Positions 1 through 11,648 of a stretch of 64,000 nucleotides of DNA are shown here, in pieces. The stretch covers positions 62,001 through 126,000 of the forward strand of contig JAULBX010029931.1 of the NCBI GenBank assembly GCA_032358255.1. Reading direction: 5' to 3'. The stretch is from Heterotrichella gracilis. Lineage: Eukaryota; Sar; Xanthophyceae; Tribonematales; Xanthonemataceae. How positions within the stretch are numbered: position 1 is the first letter of the stretch; the number at the start of each line of letters is the position of its first letter. A program made the translations under genes and the position numbers. Under the pieces are notes generated by a model that saw only the letters and a program-made list of their open reading frames with translations, was not told the origin of the DNA and ran no database searches.

Positions 1-1272
1 CTGGTACCCACCTGCAAGCTCCTTGAAAAAAATGTTGCCATGCGTAACCACGCACACGAGGGCAACATATACAGGCATGGACAAGCCCAGCCTGCTTTGG
101 AAATCCCTGCATGTGCACAGGTGGACTGTCAGGATGAAAATAGGAAGGAAAGAAAGAAAACGGCCACAGGTGACAAGCCAGGCACAAAACACACAACAGG
201 GCGTGCTCCTCCTTGCCAACAATCCAAAAAGGCATGTATCACAAGGCCTTGGATGTGCAAGCAACATGCACAGGCTATGCAACCATTACTAATATTCCAC
301 TGGGTTACTTTCAGACGAGCGTTTGGTGACTTTGTGCCTTGTTCTCACTGTTCAGTCGTATATGGAGGCCAAAAGCTTGCATGCTTTTAGGGTTCAAATG
401 TGGGTGTCCCTGCAACCTTAGGGATTTGGTACCCAATATTATATTAGAAAGAATAATGATAATTGCACCAGGTAAACTTTACCTGGTGGCTTTAAGCACA
501 AGTTTTGACCTCAAAGCTACAGTAATGTCACTGCAACAGTAGCACAATATGTCCCATGGCTGCAGCCGCAGAGCCCAATGGTGCAAGGACAAGAGAACAG
601 CAGAAAAGCGTCACAAAAGGCGGCATGCACAATGTGCATGTCATGCGCCCGACGAATTCTTCCAGGAGGTTGTTTATTTATTGTCTTTGGGAAACCATGC
701 AGCAGATCATGCGTGCTGACATCCTCTCAAAGTCTTGCATTGGAAAGAATAATAGTTGAAAACAAAAGAAAAGCAGTGTGCTGCAGATGCCCGGCGGCAC
801 CGCAGCGCCATACCAATCACATGTATGCATTTCTCTTCTTAAATCCCTGCTTGCCCTTCCTTAGGACAACATTCTTACTTCACTAAGCTTTCTTCGCTTT
901 TGCTTTCAAAAATCAAACCAGCCTGCCTGTCAATACTTAAAAGTGCATCCCTGCGGCCATAAATATTTACATTACTTTGCTCCTCTGACCACTTTGCACA
1001 TAGTCAGATCCCCTGATGCCTTGCCTTTCCACGAGCGCCTCATGCTGCGGCCCTAAGTGCAACCCATCCAGCAAGTCACCATGACCAGTAGGGATTACTC
1101 TGAAGCGCACTCATACATCCCTCTAAATTCCGCCCCCAAGACAGCCAGGTAGTGCGCCACTCTTCCGCATCAGAGTGCACCATCTTTCGATGCCAAGGTG
1201 CGCCACTTGTCGCCATCGCACAAGGTGGGTGGAGTGCCACATGGCCGCAATGCCCAGCTGCCAAGTGGCGCC
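1..1272. other. Left flank, no gene recognised
   Basis: No exon with a recognisable product was found here. Two features stand out. Positions 466-488 form a perfect 23-base palindrome (arms CACCAGGTAAA and TTTACCTGGTG around one C). Positions about 295-430 resemble the 5' flank that precedes both copies of the duplicated gene to the right (around 4695-4818 and 7677-7806), including the TAGGGTT...AACC(C)TAGG inverted motif, so a decayed third copy of that flank probably lies here. Bases 1076-1272 are the likely 3' UTR of the minus-strand gene ending at 1273. Confidence 0.5.
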
Positions 1273-4200
1273 TCATGCCCATGCCAGCACCACTAGGCCA
1301 AACACAAGGGCAGCGGTGGCCAGGCAGCCAGCCAGCACCCAAGCAAATGCCTGCGCAGCGATGCAACATGCGGGTATTCAAATTACACAAAAGATTGTGC
1401 TCCCAAGGGCGTCGCGCTAAACACATGTGTTTTTCCTACATTCAGCAACATTCAGCAGCAAGAATGGTCAAAACACAGAACAAGGAAATCTCTTGGGTTG
1501 GGTTTGGTACAAAGATCTTGCATGAAGCGCAGTGTCACACTGAATCACCAGCTGCTTGGTCCGCAAGCCGCATGTGCGCTGGATGGTGTTCAGCCCCTTG
1601 TCCACAAAAGGAGCCAAAACCACTGCGCCACCTGCTCGCGCCACCTGGCAAAAATCAGGCATGCAATCAGCACCACTGAAAGCTGACTATGGTGACAATT
1701 GAAATTCGATGGATGAAGGATGCAAGCCATGCAAACATGTTTCTGGCAGAGTGGCCCAGCACCACACAAGGATGTACGAACCTTTTCTACCAGTATGGCA
1801 TACCCAACAGTCACAGCGGAATAGCCACCCTCAAACAGCAAACACGCAAACAACACCCTCTCCAGCAGCACGCCAGCCCTCCCTTCCCCTCCCCTTTATG
1901 ACCTCAACCACGTAACATCACCCCGTATCACCACTCCGCTTCTACACGCCCACCACTCCAGCGCTTACCTTTGTCACCTGGCTGCCGGCCCATGTGAGCG
2001 CAAACACCTCCACAAAGCGGCGCATGGCACCCGCCACACCAAGCCCTGTGGGGACAAGGGGGGGGAAGCTGTGGGAGGCGGTGCAGGCGGGCGGGGCCAG
2101 CGGGGGGTTGTATGGAGTGAATTGTTTGTTGCAGACGCCAATTTGAGCAGTGTATGGACATCGGAGCATACATGTGCTGCATGTAACATCTGCCAGTGGA
2201 GAACACGTGTGCATGCATGTAACATCTGAACAATGGAATACACAAGTGCATGCAGTTGTGAATACGACCATCCAGGGGCTGGACAGCTGTGTGCAGCGGG
2301 TACATTGCATGTGCAAACCTGCCATCCCCGTCCAATTCCACTATTTGTAACGCTCGCGGCAAGCATGTCGGTCCTACGACTTAAACCATTCTGTGCAAAA
2401 ACTCATGCTTTCGGTCCTTCCTAACCCCTATGCCCTGCACTATGGCTCAAGGGCATGCATCCTGGCAAGGTCAAATGTGTTCTATCATGTGCACCCCTGC
2501 CTACACCCCACCTGTCGGCACCTTGATGCCATGATGGTGTACCCTCGCTATGTCAAATCTGCGCAATGATGTGCACCCCCTGCCTTGGCCCCCACCTGTC
2601 GGCACCTTCATGCCGTGATGGCGCACCCTCGTTAGGTCACATGCACCATCACTAGGTCAATTGCACCCCATCATGTGCACCCCCTGCCTATCCCCACCTG
2701 CCGGCACCTTGATGCCATGATGGTGCACCCTTGCTAGGTCACATGCAACCGACCATGTCCACCCCTGCCTAGCACCCACCTGTCGGCACTTTGATGCTGT
2801 GATGGTGCACCCTCGCTAGGTCACATGCACCCTCACCAGGTCACATGCACCCGGTCATGTGCACCCGCTGCCTGCCTCCCACCTATGGGCACCTTAATGA
2901 CATGGTGGTGCACCCTCGCTAGGTCAATTCCGCGCGATCATGTGCACCCCCTGCCTGGCCCTTACCTGTCGGCACCTTGATGCCAAGATGGTGCACCTTC
3001 GCAACGTCACATGCACCCAGTCATGTGCACCCCCTGCCTGCCTCCCACCTATGAGTGACCCCAATGGCAGTCTAATGACCAGCACTGGCTGTGAAATAAC
3101 TAGTGCCATTGAACTGGATGAAAAACATTGACAGTCACTACTACGCCGGTCAAATGCACCCGATCATGTGCACCCCCTGCCTGCCCCCCCACCTGTAGGC
3201 ACCTTGATGACGTACACCCATATGAACAGAAAGGCAGCCGTGTAGTACAGGGTGTTGAGCAGGCCATAGGCAACCACGCCTGCAAGGCCGAGCTCCCGTA
3301 GCTGGCTCCGAAAGCTGCATGAGCACAGGTGGGTTGTCAGGAATCGCAGGCGATGGCGCAAGTGGCAGGGGGTGGAGGTGGAGGTGGAGGTGGGTGATCG
3401 AATGTGCAGGCATTGGTGGGTGATGGAGGGGATGGCGGGCTTTTGCAGTGCATTTGCTCGTTGACATTTCCCGACTGCGTAGATTGCACACTACATGCAT
3501 GCCCGCCTCACGGCTCGTCTGGGAATAATACCGTATAATACACAGGACATGCAAGCAGTGCGCACTGAGGGGTGGACAAATGGCTTGATGTAGGGTATGC
3601 CATATCTGTATGCGCGTATGGCACACTGCAAGCGTGCTCACCTCCCCTTCCATTACGACCAAGCACAGGGTGTGATGCAACCAGAGCGCAACATCTTTAT
3701 TCATGCTCTACACTCAAAACCTTTCCCAGTGCATTTAATACAAGTTTGCACAAAAATATCCAAATGCTGTGTAATAACCGGCCTCCCCCATCCCACTTGT
3801 CCTCCCCGTGTGTCTCACTTTCTGCCAGCTCCCTGGGGTGGGTAGGTGCCATTGCTAGGGCCAGTAGTCACCCCTACCGCCACTGCCGGGCTAGTGCTAC
3901 TGCTGGTGCTGGTTTCCATGTTCAGTGCGGCCTCATCCACACCTGGAGCTGGCACAGGGGCACTGCTGCCGTTGCCACTACCACTAGTGCTGCGCATCAC
4001 CTGTGCAACGTGGGGCAGGCGGTCAGTGGCATAGTGCGAGGCTGTAGTGTGCAATATTCCGCTGTGTCTATGCGCAAAGCCTCCGTTTTAGTGATAGTGC
4101 TGTGGGTTGAGATTGGTCGCATTGAGGTACCCTAGACCCTAGACCCTAAACCCGCTGCTATATGCATGCATATGCAATAGATAAACTGCACGACGCAAGC

Positions 4201-4604
4201 AAAGCCAATACTGTGTTGTGGAGACTTAATCAATAATATCGGTTGCGTGCTGTAGATGGACTGTGGGCAAGTTTGAAATAGTCGACAGGAGACTCCGTTG
4301 CTATATGCATGCATATGTGCACTTGGGACGGTCAAGTGTTGCAGCACAGTGGTGGTAACTCAGCTGCTGATCACCCAACAGGTGGTCTATACTACACTCG
4401 TAGCACCTGCACCATTGCGTACGCGGTGCACAATAACGAGGCGTATTGGGCACTAATTGATGAGTGGGGTGAACTTACTCTCGGCCCTTTGGTGGTGCTA
4501 CATGGACGCGAGGCTTTGGACACTAAACTACTGTATCGCCCAAGCTTTTTCGTGTGTCGGAGACACGGTGCGGGACGGTACGGCAACGCCACCAAGGAAG
4601 CCAT
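1273..4604 (-). CDS. Plastid-targeted conserved membrane protein, 6 exons
   Basis: Exons on the minus strand: 4479-4604, 3819-4000, 3193-3314, 1969-2045, 1549-1644, 1273-1350. They total 681 nt (226 aa) with every splice phase consistent. The first 42 residues (MASLVALPYRPAP...) look like a chloroplast transit peptide and are followed by a Ser/Gly/Pro-rich linker. The body carries a membrane segment (GVVAYGLLNTLYYTAAFLF), then WAGSQVTK, RAGGAVVLAPFVDKG and a final hydrophobic helix ending VVLAWA. I recognise this core as a conserved plant and algal plastid protein of unknown function. It may be a distant relative of the DUF1279/FAM210 family, but that is a guess. The conserved IKVPTG join supports the exon 3 donor at 3192. 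Intron 3 carries a minisatellite that copies this donor. An in-frame ATG at 4691 is possible, but the ATG at 4604 is the one conserved in the duplicate. Confidence 0.8.
2509..3211 (-). repeat. Intronic minisatellite of duplicated 5' splice sites
   Basis: Copies of the motif CACCTGTCGGCACCTTGATG (plus strand) start near 2509, 2593, 2695, 2777, 2880 and 2963. A worn copy starts near 3046, and the authentic splice site at 3190-3211 is the eighth member. Spacing alternates at about 83 and 103 bases, with 144 before the real site. On the minus strand each unit reads as the end of exon 3 plus its donor (ATCAAGGTGCCGACAG, then GTGGG), followed by a G/C-rich linker with GGGGGTGCACATGAT. Confidence 0.8.
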
Positions 4605-4818
4605 GCTATCCACCAACTGCCCCACTGTCTGAGCAAACGTTGCAGCCACACTCTCAGATAGGAGGAATAGGCCAAGACAAAATTCGGTCAACTGTCTTCC
4701 ACTGGGTTACGCGCAATCCTGAAACTTGTGCCATGTTCGCCTAAGAACGCAGTCCGGAAGGCCTTTATCATTCGGTATTTGGCTCGCTAGGGTTCTCAGT
4801 GCAACCCTAGGGGCTTGC
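3640..4818. repeat. Segmental duplication, copy 1
   Basis: This block holds exons 1-2, intron 1 and the 5' flank of the membrane-protein gene. It matches 6590-7806 in order: exon 2 with its GTGAGA donor, a telomere-like tract (4131-4153 here, 7072-7099 there), TATGCATGCATATG-like palindromes, exon 1 of identical length (126 nt), then a flank ending in an inverted telo-box (CTAGGGTT, 8 bases, AACCCTAG at about 4788-4811). Exon lengths and splice sites are conserved better than the intron. Confidence 0.7.
4131..4153 (+). repeat. Interstitial telomere-like repeat (CCCTAGA/CCCTAAA)
   Basis: Three CCCTAGA/CCCTAAA units lie inside intron 1 of the membrane-protein gene. The same position in the duplicate, 7072-7099, also has a degenerate tract, so it predates the duplication. 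Confidence 0.75.
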
Positions 4819-6275
4819 GTGCACCCTTGAATCGCCCTCACCACCACCACACCCCACAATCCTCCCCATCGCAGGCGGACAGGCGGACACCACACAGCCC
4901 GTCAACAGGCTGAAATTGTGGCTGACCTTTACCCTCCGTTGCTTTCTGCTTCACCAATATATTACAATTTTCTGCGACCTCGAGGCTACAGTGGACATAG
5001 CAATGGCTTTGAAATCTATTGCTCTTCTTCATTTAGTGGCATAATTAGTGAGCTGCAGCTGCTGCAGCCAATGGCACAACTGCACCTGAGTTGCCAGCCT
5101 TGGCACCATGCAATGCCCTACAAAACCACAGCGCTCTACACAGGTATAAATCATATGTTCGATCACAATTGTGCCTTCAAATTATGAAATACAATGCAAA
5201 CTTATGCTACAGCAAAGCAATTGTGCAGATCTCGTCAAACGTTTTTGTCTCAAAAAGATAGAAAAAGTGCGGCTCACGAGGCATGCACCAAGCCAGCACT
5301 GCTGGCAGCAGCGATGAAAAACACCCAGAACGGTTTCTCTTGCAATGGTCAGTGAAGGCGCCTACCGCCAAAATGTGCTCCCTAAAACCCGACCCTTGGC
5401 TGATGGCGCGTGCTCAGAATAAAGAAAGGTTTAAAGCCCATGAAAGCCAAGGCAAATGGTATCTTACACGGCCTTTTTTTGCAATGTCTCAAGTTGTGAG
5501 CTTACTCAAGTGTGTGCATGCAACTCCCCTAGAAGTACCACAATGCACATGACAGGCAGGACGGAATGCAACCAATGTGTGGTCATCAAGGTCCCTTTTC
5601 ACACCAAGAAGCATTTTATCGCAAAGTCTTGCTTGCTGTTGTATCCCACCCTCCCTCTCCTCTTGATTTCCCTTGTCCTCTACTTTATGCCGACTCCCTG
5701 AGGTGGGTGGGTGTCATTGGTAACCCGGTGGACCCCCCACCCCACTGCCAGTGCTGGAGCTGGTGCTAATGCTGGCATTTAGTACACCTTGCTCCACTCC
5801 TGGACCAGACGCAGGGTACCTCTCCAAGGAAGCGCACACTCTACCACTGGGCCCTACCCCACTGCGCACCCACAGGGCATATGGTCAGTTGCATGAAGGC
5901 AGAGGTGCCATGCGTCAGCCACGTATACCCAATACCTCGTGTTTGGCTTGAAATCTCCTAACTTGTAGTAAAGTGAACAAGTACATTCAACAGCCACGGC
6001 CTTTAGCTTCATAGCCAGCTTTAAACTCCGCACACCTGAACTACACAGTCCGGCAGCAAACTGCCCCTTCCCCCACATCGAATCAACCTGCCACATTGCT
6101 GCCACCCCTGACCCGTTCCCCATATTTCCCACCCCTATAAATATCAATGCACTAACGGTATAAACAGTGCCATGATGTAAATTGCGGGGCACAACTTGAG
6201 CAAGGCTGCTGCTAAACTGGCTGTGGTATGCAATGCATGTGATATCCGAAACAATGGCACCTCCCCAGCTCCTAC
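4605..6275. other. Between duplicated genes; decayed fragment, no intact gene
   Basis: No intact gene was found. Bases 5640-5840 are a degraded third copy of the exon 2 / intron 2 border (compare CCCTGAGGTGGGTGGGTGTCA here with the same border near 3832 and 6738). On the minus strand its reading frame is broken and the donor has changed from AAAGTGAGA to AAAGTAGAG. Exons 4-6 expected for the duplicate at 6276-7579 were not found here. Confidence 0.45.
5640..5840 (-). pseudogene. Fragment of a third copy of exon 2 of the membrane-protein gene
   Basis: The segment resembles the end of exon 2 in both full copies, with the same C/T-rich run, CCCTGAGGTGGGTGGGTGTCA-like border and TGGAGCTGGTGCTAATGCTG tract. 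The minus-strand frame is interrupted and the splice donor is no longer canonical. It is probably a partial duplication that decayed. Confidence 0.5.
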
Positions 6276-7579
6276 CTCTGTCCGCCTACCCCACAGCAGC
6301 AGGAGGTCGCTGATCCAGATCATGCCGTACACACATGCACAAAAGTGCGCCACTGAAGGCATGCCATACCCTGCGGGGCCAAGGGGCGCACAGCTGTGTG
6401 AGGGGCGCAGGCCAGCATGGGTGTGCATGCAGGGGGCAGTGTAGGGGCGGGGCGGTGTGGCGGCATGCAGGGGAAGGGCATGCGCTGCTGAGGTGCATCA
6501 TTATCTTTTTACTGCAATGACGATACACTGCATGCACGTGCACCTCACCGCTTGCCTTGGAATACCCCAGCGCATGTTGCAGGCACAATGTCATGCAATC
6601 ACTGTGAACCCATCAATGAGCACGTTCAGAAGTGTTAAAAGCGAATGTTTAAACTCGAAATTCCCCTTTCGTGTTTTTACCCCACCCTCACCCTCCCCTT
6701 CTCTCATCCCATGTGTCTCACTTTCTGCCAGTTTCCTGGGGCGGGTGGGTGTCATTGGTAGGGTTGGTGTTTGCCACTTCCACTGCTGGCGTGTTGGTGG
6801 TGGTACCATTTTCCACGCCCAGTGCGGCTTTATCCACATCTGATGAACTTGGTACAGGGGCACCGGAGCCACTGCCACTGGTACTGCCACTGCCACTGCC
6901 ACTGCCACTGCCGCTGCCGCTGCCGCTGCTGCTGCGCACCACCTGCACAAACTGCACAGTACAGGCATGCAATAGCATGGAGTTCAGCTGTAGCTGTGCA
7001 ATTTTCTGCTGTGTGCAGGCGCAAGCTTCCGCCTGACAGCAGTGGGTTGAGCATGTCTCGAGAGATAGTACCCTAAACCCTAGACCTCAAACCCTAAGCA
7101 ATTTTTCCATATGCATGCTTGTGTCTACAACACCAGGTAGTGCACGTTTCAAGGTGAGAAAACCACCTTATATCTCACTGCAAGCCCCATAAACCAGTCT
7201 ACGGCTGTTGCTGCAAGTGGGTTGTGGGCAGAAGTAAAGCACGGCCCTGACTGCTATTGGACACAGCCCTGACTGCTATTGTACCGACTGTGTGCAACGC
7301 TTATGACTTAGGAGGTTCAAGTGATGGAGCACTGTGGTGGTGAGCCAAGCTTCCCATACTGGTGTTTTATGGTACCATATCGCAGCCTTGAGACACTCCA
7401 ATGAGCAAGGACATTCATAATAGTTGGCATGAGGCATGTGTGGGTGCACGTACCCTCGGCCTTCTGGCAGAGCTGCTTGTACGTGGGGTTGTGGGGACTA
7501 GACTACTGTTCCGAGTAAGAGTTTTAGTTTGTCGGAAATACGGTGCGGAACGGTACAACAACGCCACCACGGAAGCCAT
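6276..7579 (-). CDS. Diverged duplicate of the plastid membrane-protein gene, probably incomplete
   Basis: Exon 1 is 7454-7579 (42 codons, MASVVALLYRSAPYFRQTK..., the same length as in the gene at 4479-4604). Exon 2 is 6722-6942, with the same phase and the same AGAAA/GTGAGA donor, and is expanded by Gly-Ser repeats from (CCACTG)n-type codons. A candidate exon 3 at 6276-6393 (alternative end 6290) keeps phase and encodes a hydrophobic stretch (GMIWISDLLLLWG), but shares only LG-AG with its counterpart. I could not find exons matching WAGSQVTK or RAGGAVVLAPFVDKG downstream. It could be a pseudogene, or a gene with a new 3' half. Confidence 0.45.
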
Positions 7580-7806
7580 GCATTTCAACTTGAGGCAAGT
7601 TCTGAGCAAGAATGCAGGCCCACTTCAAGCAGATACAGGGAAAATAGGTACAGAAACGGTTCGGTCCACTAAATCTCATCGGGTTACGTTCAGTTGATCA
7701 CCTGAGAGCTCAGAGAGCTTGAATACTTGTGCCGTGCTCGCGCCATAGCCGATATGTTTGTGCATTCCTTTTGCTAGGGTTTTCAGCGCAACCCTAAGGG
7801 GTGGGT
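6590..7806. repeat. Segmental duplication, copy 2
   Basis: This is the counterpart of 3640-4818, covering exon 2, intron 1 with its telomere-like tract (7072-7099), exon 1 and the upstream flank. It ends in the same inverted telo-box motif (GCTAGGGTT and AACCCTAAGG, about 7774-7799). Exon lengths are 126 nt in both copies for exon 1, and 182 versus 221 nt for exon 2; the difference is in multiples of three and comes from a trinucleotide expansion. Confidence 0.7.
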
Positions 7807-9059
7807 ATTTATATTTCTTTTTTTACCATTTAATTTCCTGAGACTTTACCTGCTGGAGTTGACACAGCAACATCCACAAACAAACAAACAAGCAGACAGG
7901 CATTCCCAGCCGCCATCGGCTTATTGCCTTGTGTGCCCCTAGAGGCAACCTCCACAACAAGGGTGGCCAAGAGTGGGGGGTGCCACTGTCGCAAGTGCTA
8001 CAATGACGATTCCAACAAACACTGTCGCATTTACTGGAAAACTTGGCAAACTTGGGTAAATCAGTATTTACAGATCCAACTGTGCATGCATTAGACAGGA
8101 ATATTACATGCGACTTGATCTTATCACAAACAACATCACCGCTAAAAAGGACAACTCCAGCGTCTGTACCAAAGGACTATGTACCATGGCCAGGACGTAC
8201 AGGTATCAGCAAATCCTCCCTAGGAATTTCACACCTCACACGGGGTACCCATACACGTGTCATGTGCCCTCTGGATGCAATGAAGTCAAACAAGTCAATC
8301 ATAAAACCCAATCTGCGGGGTCGACGCAATGGCGTGTGCTTGCCCGTAATGCTGACAACCTGATCAATGGGTGCGGCAGGCGTTGACCCATCCAGCGCAA
8401 CACCTGCAATCATGCAGAGGTGCATCAATTTGTCAAACCCCGCTATATGGTCAAGATGACAGCCATTAACGCAAAATACACCACCCAGCCCAGGCCTGTG
8501 AAACATTATGCCATGGGTGATTACAGATGGTATTCACTCAACATGAAATGTATCAAACACAACAAGTTTATGTGCAACATTCTGTTGCAATAAACACATA
8601 GTGATTGTAAAACAGCATGCGTACTGAGCTGGTTGGAACCCCTTGTACGGCATATTTCCCACAATGTCATGCAAAAGGTCTAAATGTCAAAACACCGTGT
8701 ACTTGTGCAACTGCACCTAATCCAAATCTGCAACATCCATGATGAAGTCCAAACTTGCCACACATTCATTTCATGAAGCCGACTCAAACAGCGCACCATG
8801 CTCTCCCTTTCAATCGGACCAAAATGATGCTATCATGCATTATACTATGTTACTTTATTTCTAGATTTCACCGACACATGTGCATCTAGTCCACTTTTAC
8901 ACAAAATCCACTGCCGCATACAGCAGTTGCTGTGCACGCCCTGCGCTTGTTACTGCCCACAAAGGCCTTGGAAAACACTAGGCCCTTGAGCCAATTTCCA
9001 ATGGCCAGCAATGCAGTCCAATGTGCAACAGCATCACACGCAGCCTGTCCACCCATGGC
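7807..9059. other. Intergenic; one weak minus-strand ORF
   Basis: A 109-codon minus-strand ORF (8177-8506) contains a plausible internal acceptor (TGATTGCAG at about 8408-8416). Its segment VALDGSTPAAPIDQVV...GHGT reads smoothly to a stop, but I recognise no family and no upstream exon. The rest shows nothing that I can assign. Confidence 0.3.
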
Positions 9060-11648
9060 TCACTGCGCGAGCGGCATTCTCAAGCTGCTGTTGTTGGTAA
9101 CGTTGCACTGAGTGCTGCGCACTGTTCCAGTGCCAGTAGATGCACTTTGTGAGCTCTGCGTCTGGCTGTTGGCCCCGCCTGTGGGGCACACGTGTGGCTA
9201 GGTGAGTATTTCCGTAAGTGAGCCAGGAGCTACACCGGCGCTTTGCTATCTGTGACTCGGGATACCCATGACTGGAGGAGGGAGAAATTTTCATAATCCA
9301 AGTTTGCAACTTACCTGTTGAAGTGGAGTAGGATGAAGAGGATGCGGCATTTCCACCAACAGTGGTGCTGGTGGCTGAGCCAGGCCCTCCAACGCTTGTT
9401 GACGAGGATGACGCGCCGTTTCCTGAGCCTGCAACAACAAATACAATTTCTCAAGCTAGCATGTGTCTGCAAAAAAAAACCATAATGCTCTTGTCTGCTG
9501 AGGTGGCATCACATTACATGGCATTGCTGCGTGTTCGTTTACTGATGTAAGTATATTCAAACGACGTAACATCTGATTCAGAAACAAAAGGGGGGAAAGC
9601 CGTCTAGCATGCGGTACGACTGCTTTGCACAGACAAATGCTCGATGCGGGCAGCCATTGAGATTCCCAGAATGTTTTGCTTTGCTCTGCAGATTCTATAC
9701 AACCGCAGCTGGTTAGTCACAGGACCAGCACAAATATAATGTCACAAACAACAGGTGGAGGAACACAGAGAAAAAGGTTCACTGAATTTTACGGAATAGG
9801 TCGGTGCGCATACCTGCACAAGTGAAAGTGCCCGAAACCTCAATGCCGCAGGTCCAGTACACATCGGCCGAGGGAACTGGGATGTTGGCCAGCTGCTGGC
9901 AGCCATTGGTGCTTCCAAAGCCTCCAAAGTTGATACCACCTTGGAACGGGAAGCCGGACGAGAAGGCGTTGAATGGGCTCTGCATGTGTGCGCAAAGTGT
10001 TATTAAACCCTAGACCCTAAACCCTAAATCCCACTGTCTGTTGTTGCTGGTACGTGTGCAGAGCACAGTGGTTGTAGCGTATTACACCACAGCCCAATTC
10101 ATTTTGTGCCAAGACTGGCACAAGACTCTTACCCGCTACCACGCCATGCATGGTCTACTCCCAGGTAGCATGCGCACAAACGCACTGTCAATGCATGGTC
10201 AGTTCTGGACCACCATCTGAAAGCCACTATTCCAGTGCAAGCTTGCACAGTGCCTCAGAAGAACTTCTTTCTGACGCTACTGGATGCAATTTAGAAAGCA
10301 GCGGCACATTTGGTATTTGGTATGAACCTGCCTAGTGTACCTTACCTGAAGGCTGCAGCTCCCCTTTGTGTAGCGCACCACCCCCAGTCCCGAGGATGAG
10401 CCCGCGATTGTGGTGGCACTGGTCCCATCGATGAACACGCTTCCAATGCCAGACAAGCCCACGTTCACGGTTGAGGTTGTGCCCACAAGGTACACGTCGC
10501 CTGTCCCAGAGTTGAAGATAGTGGTGGCTCCCAGCTGGCCCGTCACAACCATGGACCCGGTCCTGCACAGTGCAAACAGAAAGTCATGCCATTGCGGCAA
10601 ATGAAATGCAATGCCATTGCGTACTATAAAAGACCTTTGCTACAGGTATTCCGGGTCAGCATGGAGGGCGGCATTACTCGTACACGCTGTGCAGCGCTGA
10701 GCATGCATGCACTGCTTTTGGGCCCGGCCTGATGCTTACAGTGAGTTCATGAGGTTCCAACTTTGTGAACTTGCAACATGTACGTTGACCAATGTCACAT
10801 GTATCGCAACAGTTGGCAATGGCCTGGCTTTGTGCAAACAACATTACAAGGGCACCATTTTCATGCGCATACTCACCCAGCATTCTGCAGCACCAATTCC
10901 TGAGCTGTAATTCCGTTGACGTATATGACACCAACGTTTGCAGAGGCAGCGGTGAACTTTGGCACGTTGAAGCCCCTGTCCACAGCCACATCCGCATTGG
11001 GGGACCTGACCGTCACAGACTGCAATGCGCCAGCTGGCAGCGTGACCTTCACCTTGATGGCTTGGCTGGTGGAAAAAGGTTTGTTGGTCTCCAAACGCAG
11101 GACGCCATCTGCGAGGGCAAGAGCAGGTGTTGCTCAACACATACCATTCCAATAGTGAGTTAGCAAACACAAGGGCAAGTCAGAATATGGTGGCTTAAGC
11201 AACACCAGCATCCATAGGGTATTGGGATTCACATGGGGATACAAAGGGCAGTCTGTACTATGCTACAACATGGGACCCCCCTGAGCAGCTAGTACGCCGC
11301 ATGGGCCTCCATGTGGCAGCAGGGCAGGGAACAGGGTGGCAGTAGCAATGGATCCGAGCCAATGCCAGGCAGCCCAATCAGTGAGCTGACACCAAGGGTG
11401 CCAACTGCCTCATTTTGAACAAGCATAGCCATTGTACCTGTCACAGAAGCTGCGATTGCAGCCTTCACAGCATCCTCAGCATCAACTTGGACAGAGTACT
11501 GGTCAGCAGGGCTGATCAGGACACTGAAAGGAGTGCATACTTCGATAGCACTGAATTGCCTGTCGTTCTGCCCCAAGGCCATCATGTTCATGCCCTTGGT
11601 GACAGCAAGGACAGCCACAGTAGCAATGAAAAATTTGCTTGGAGCCAT
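9060..11648 (-). CDS. Secreted protein with DUF2807 (putative head-GIN) domain, 6 exons
   Basis: Exons: 11438-11648, 10877-11108, 10346-10562, 9814-9979, 9315-9428, 9060-9178. They total 1059 nt (352 aa) and all phases agree. It starts with a hydrophobic signal-like segment (MAPSKFFIATVAVLAVTKG) and then FSAIEVCTPFSVLISPADQ, the typical opening of the DUF2807 beta-helical domain. Further hallmarks are DGVLRLE and repeated short strands such as GTGDVYLVG and GIGSVFIDG. A cysteine-bearing exon follows (GCQQLANI...YWTCGIEVSGTFTC), and the C-terminus is a Ser/Thr/Gly-rich tail with possible N-glycosylation sites (NVTNNSS). DUF2807 is mainly bacterial, where it occurs in putative adhesins. I infer a cell-wall or extracellular surface role here. 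Intron 4 holds a telomere-like CCCTAAA tract. Confidence 0.8.
10004..10031 (+). repeat. Interstitial telomere-like repeat
   Basis: Three to four AAACCCTA-type units lie in the intron just upstream of exon 4 of the DUF2807 gene, about 25 bases from its 3' splice site (exon 4 starts at 9979 on the minus strand). Confidence 0.7.

Noticed and set aside
2440-3210. CRISPR-like array
   Set aside because: Units are degenerate with no constant spacer size, and the locus is an intron in a eukaryote; it is a minisatellite.
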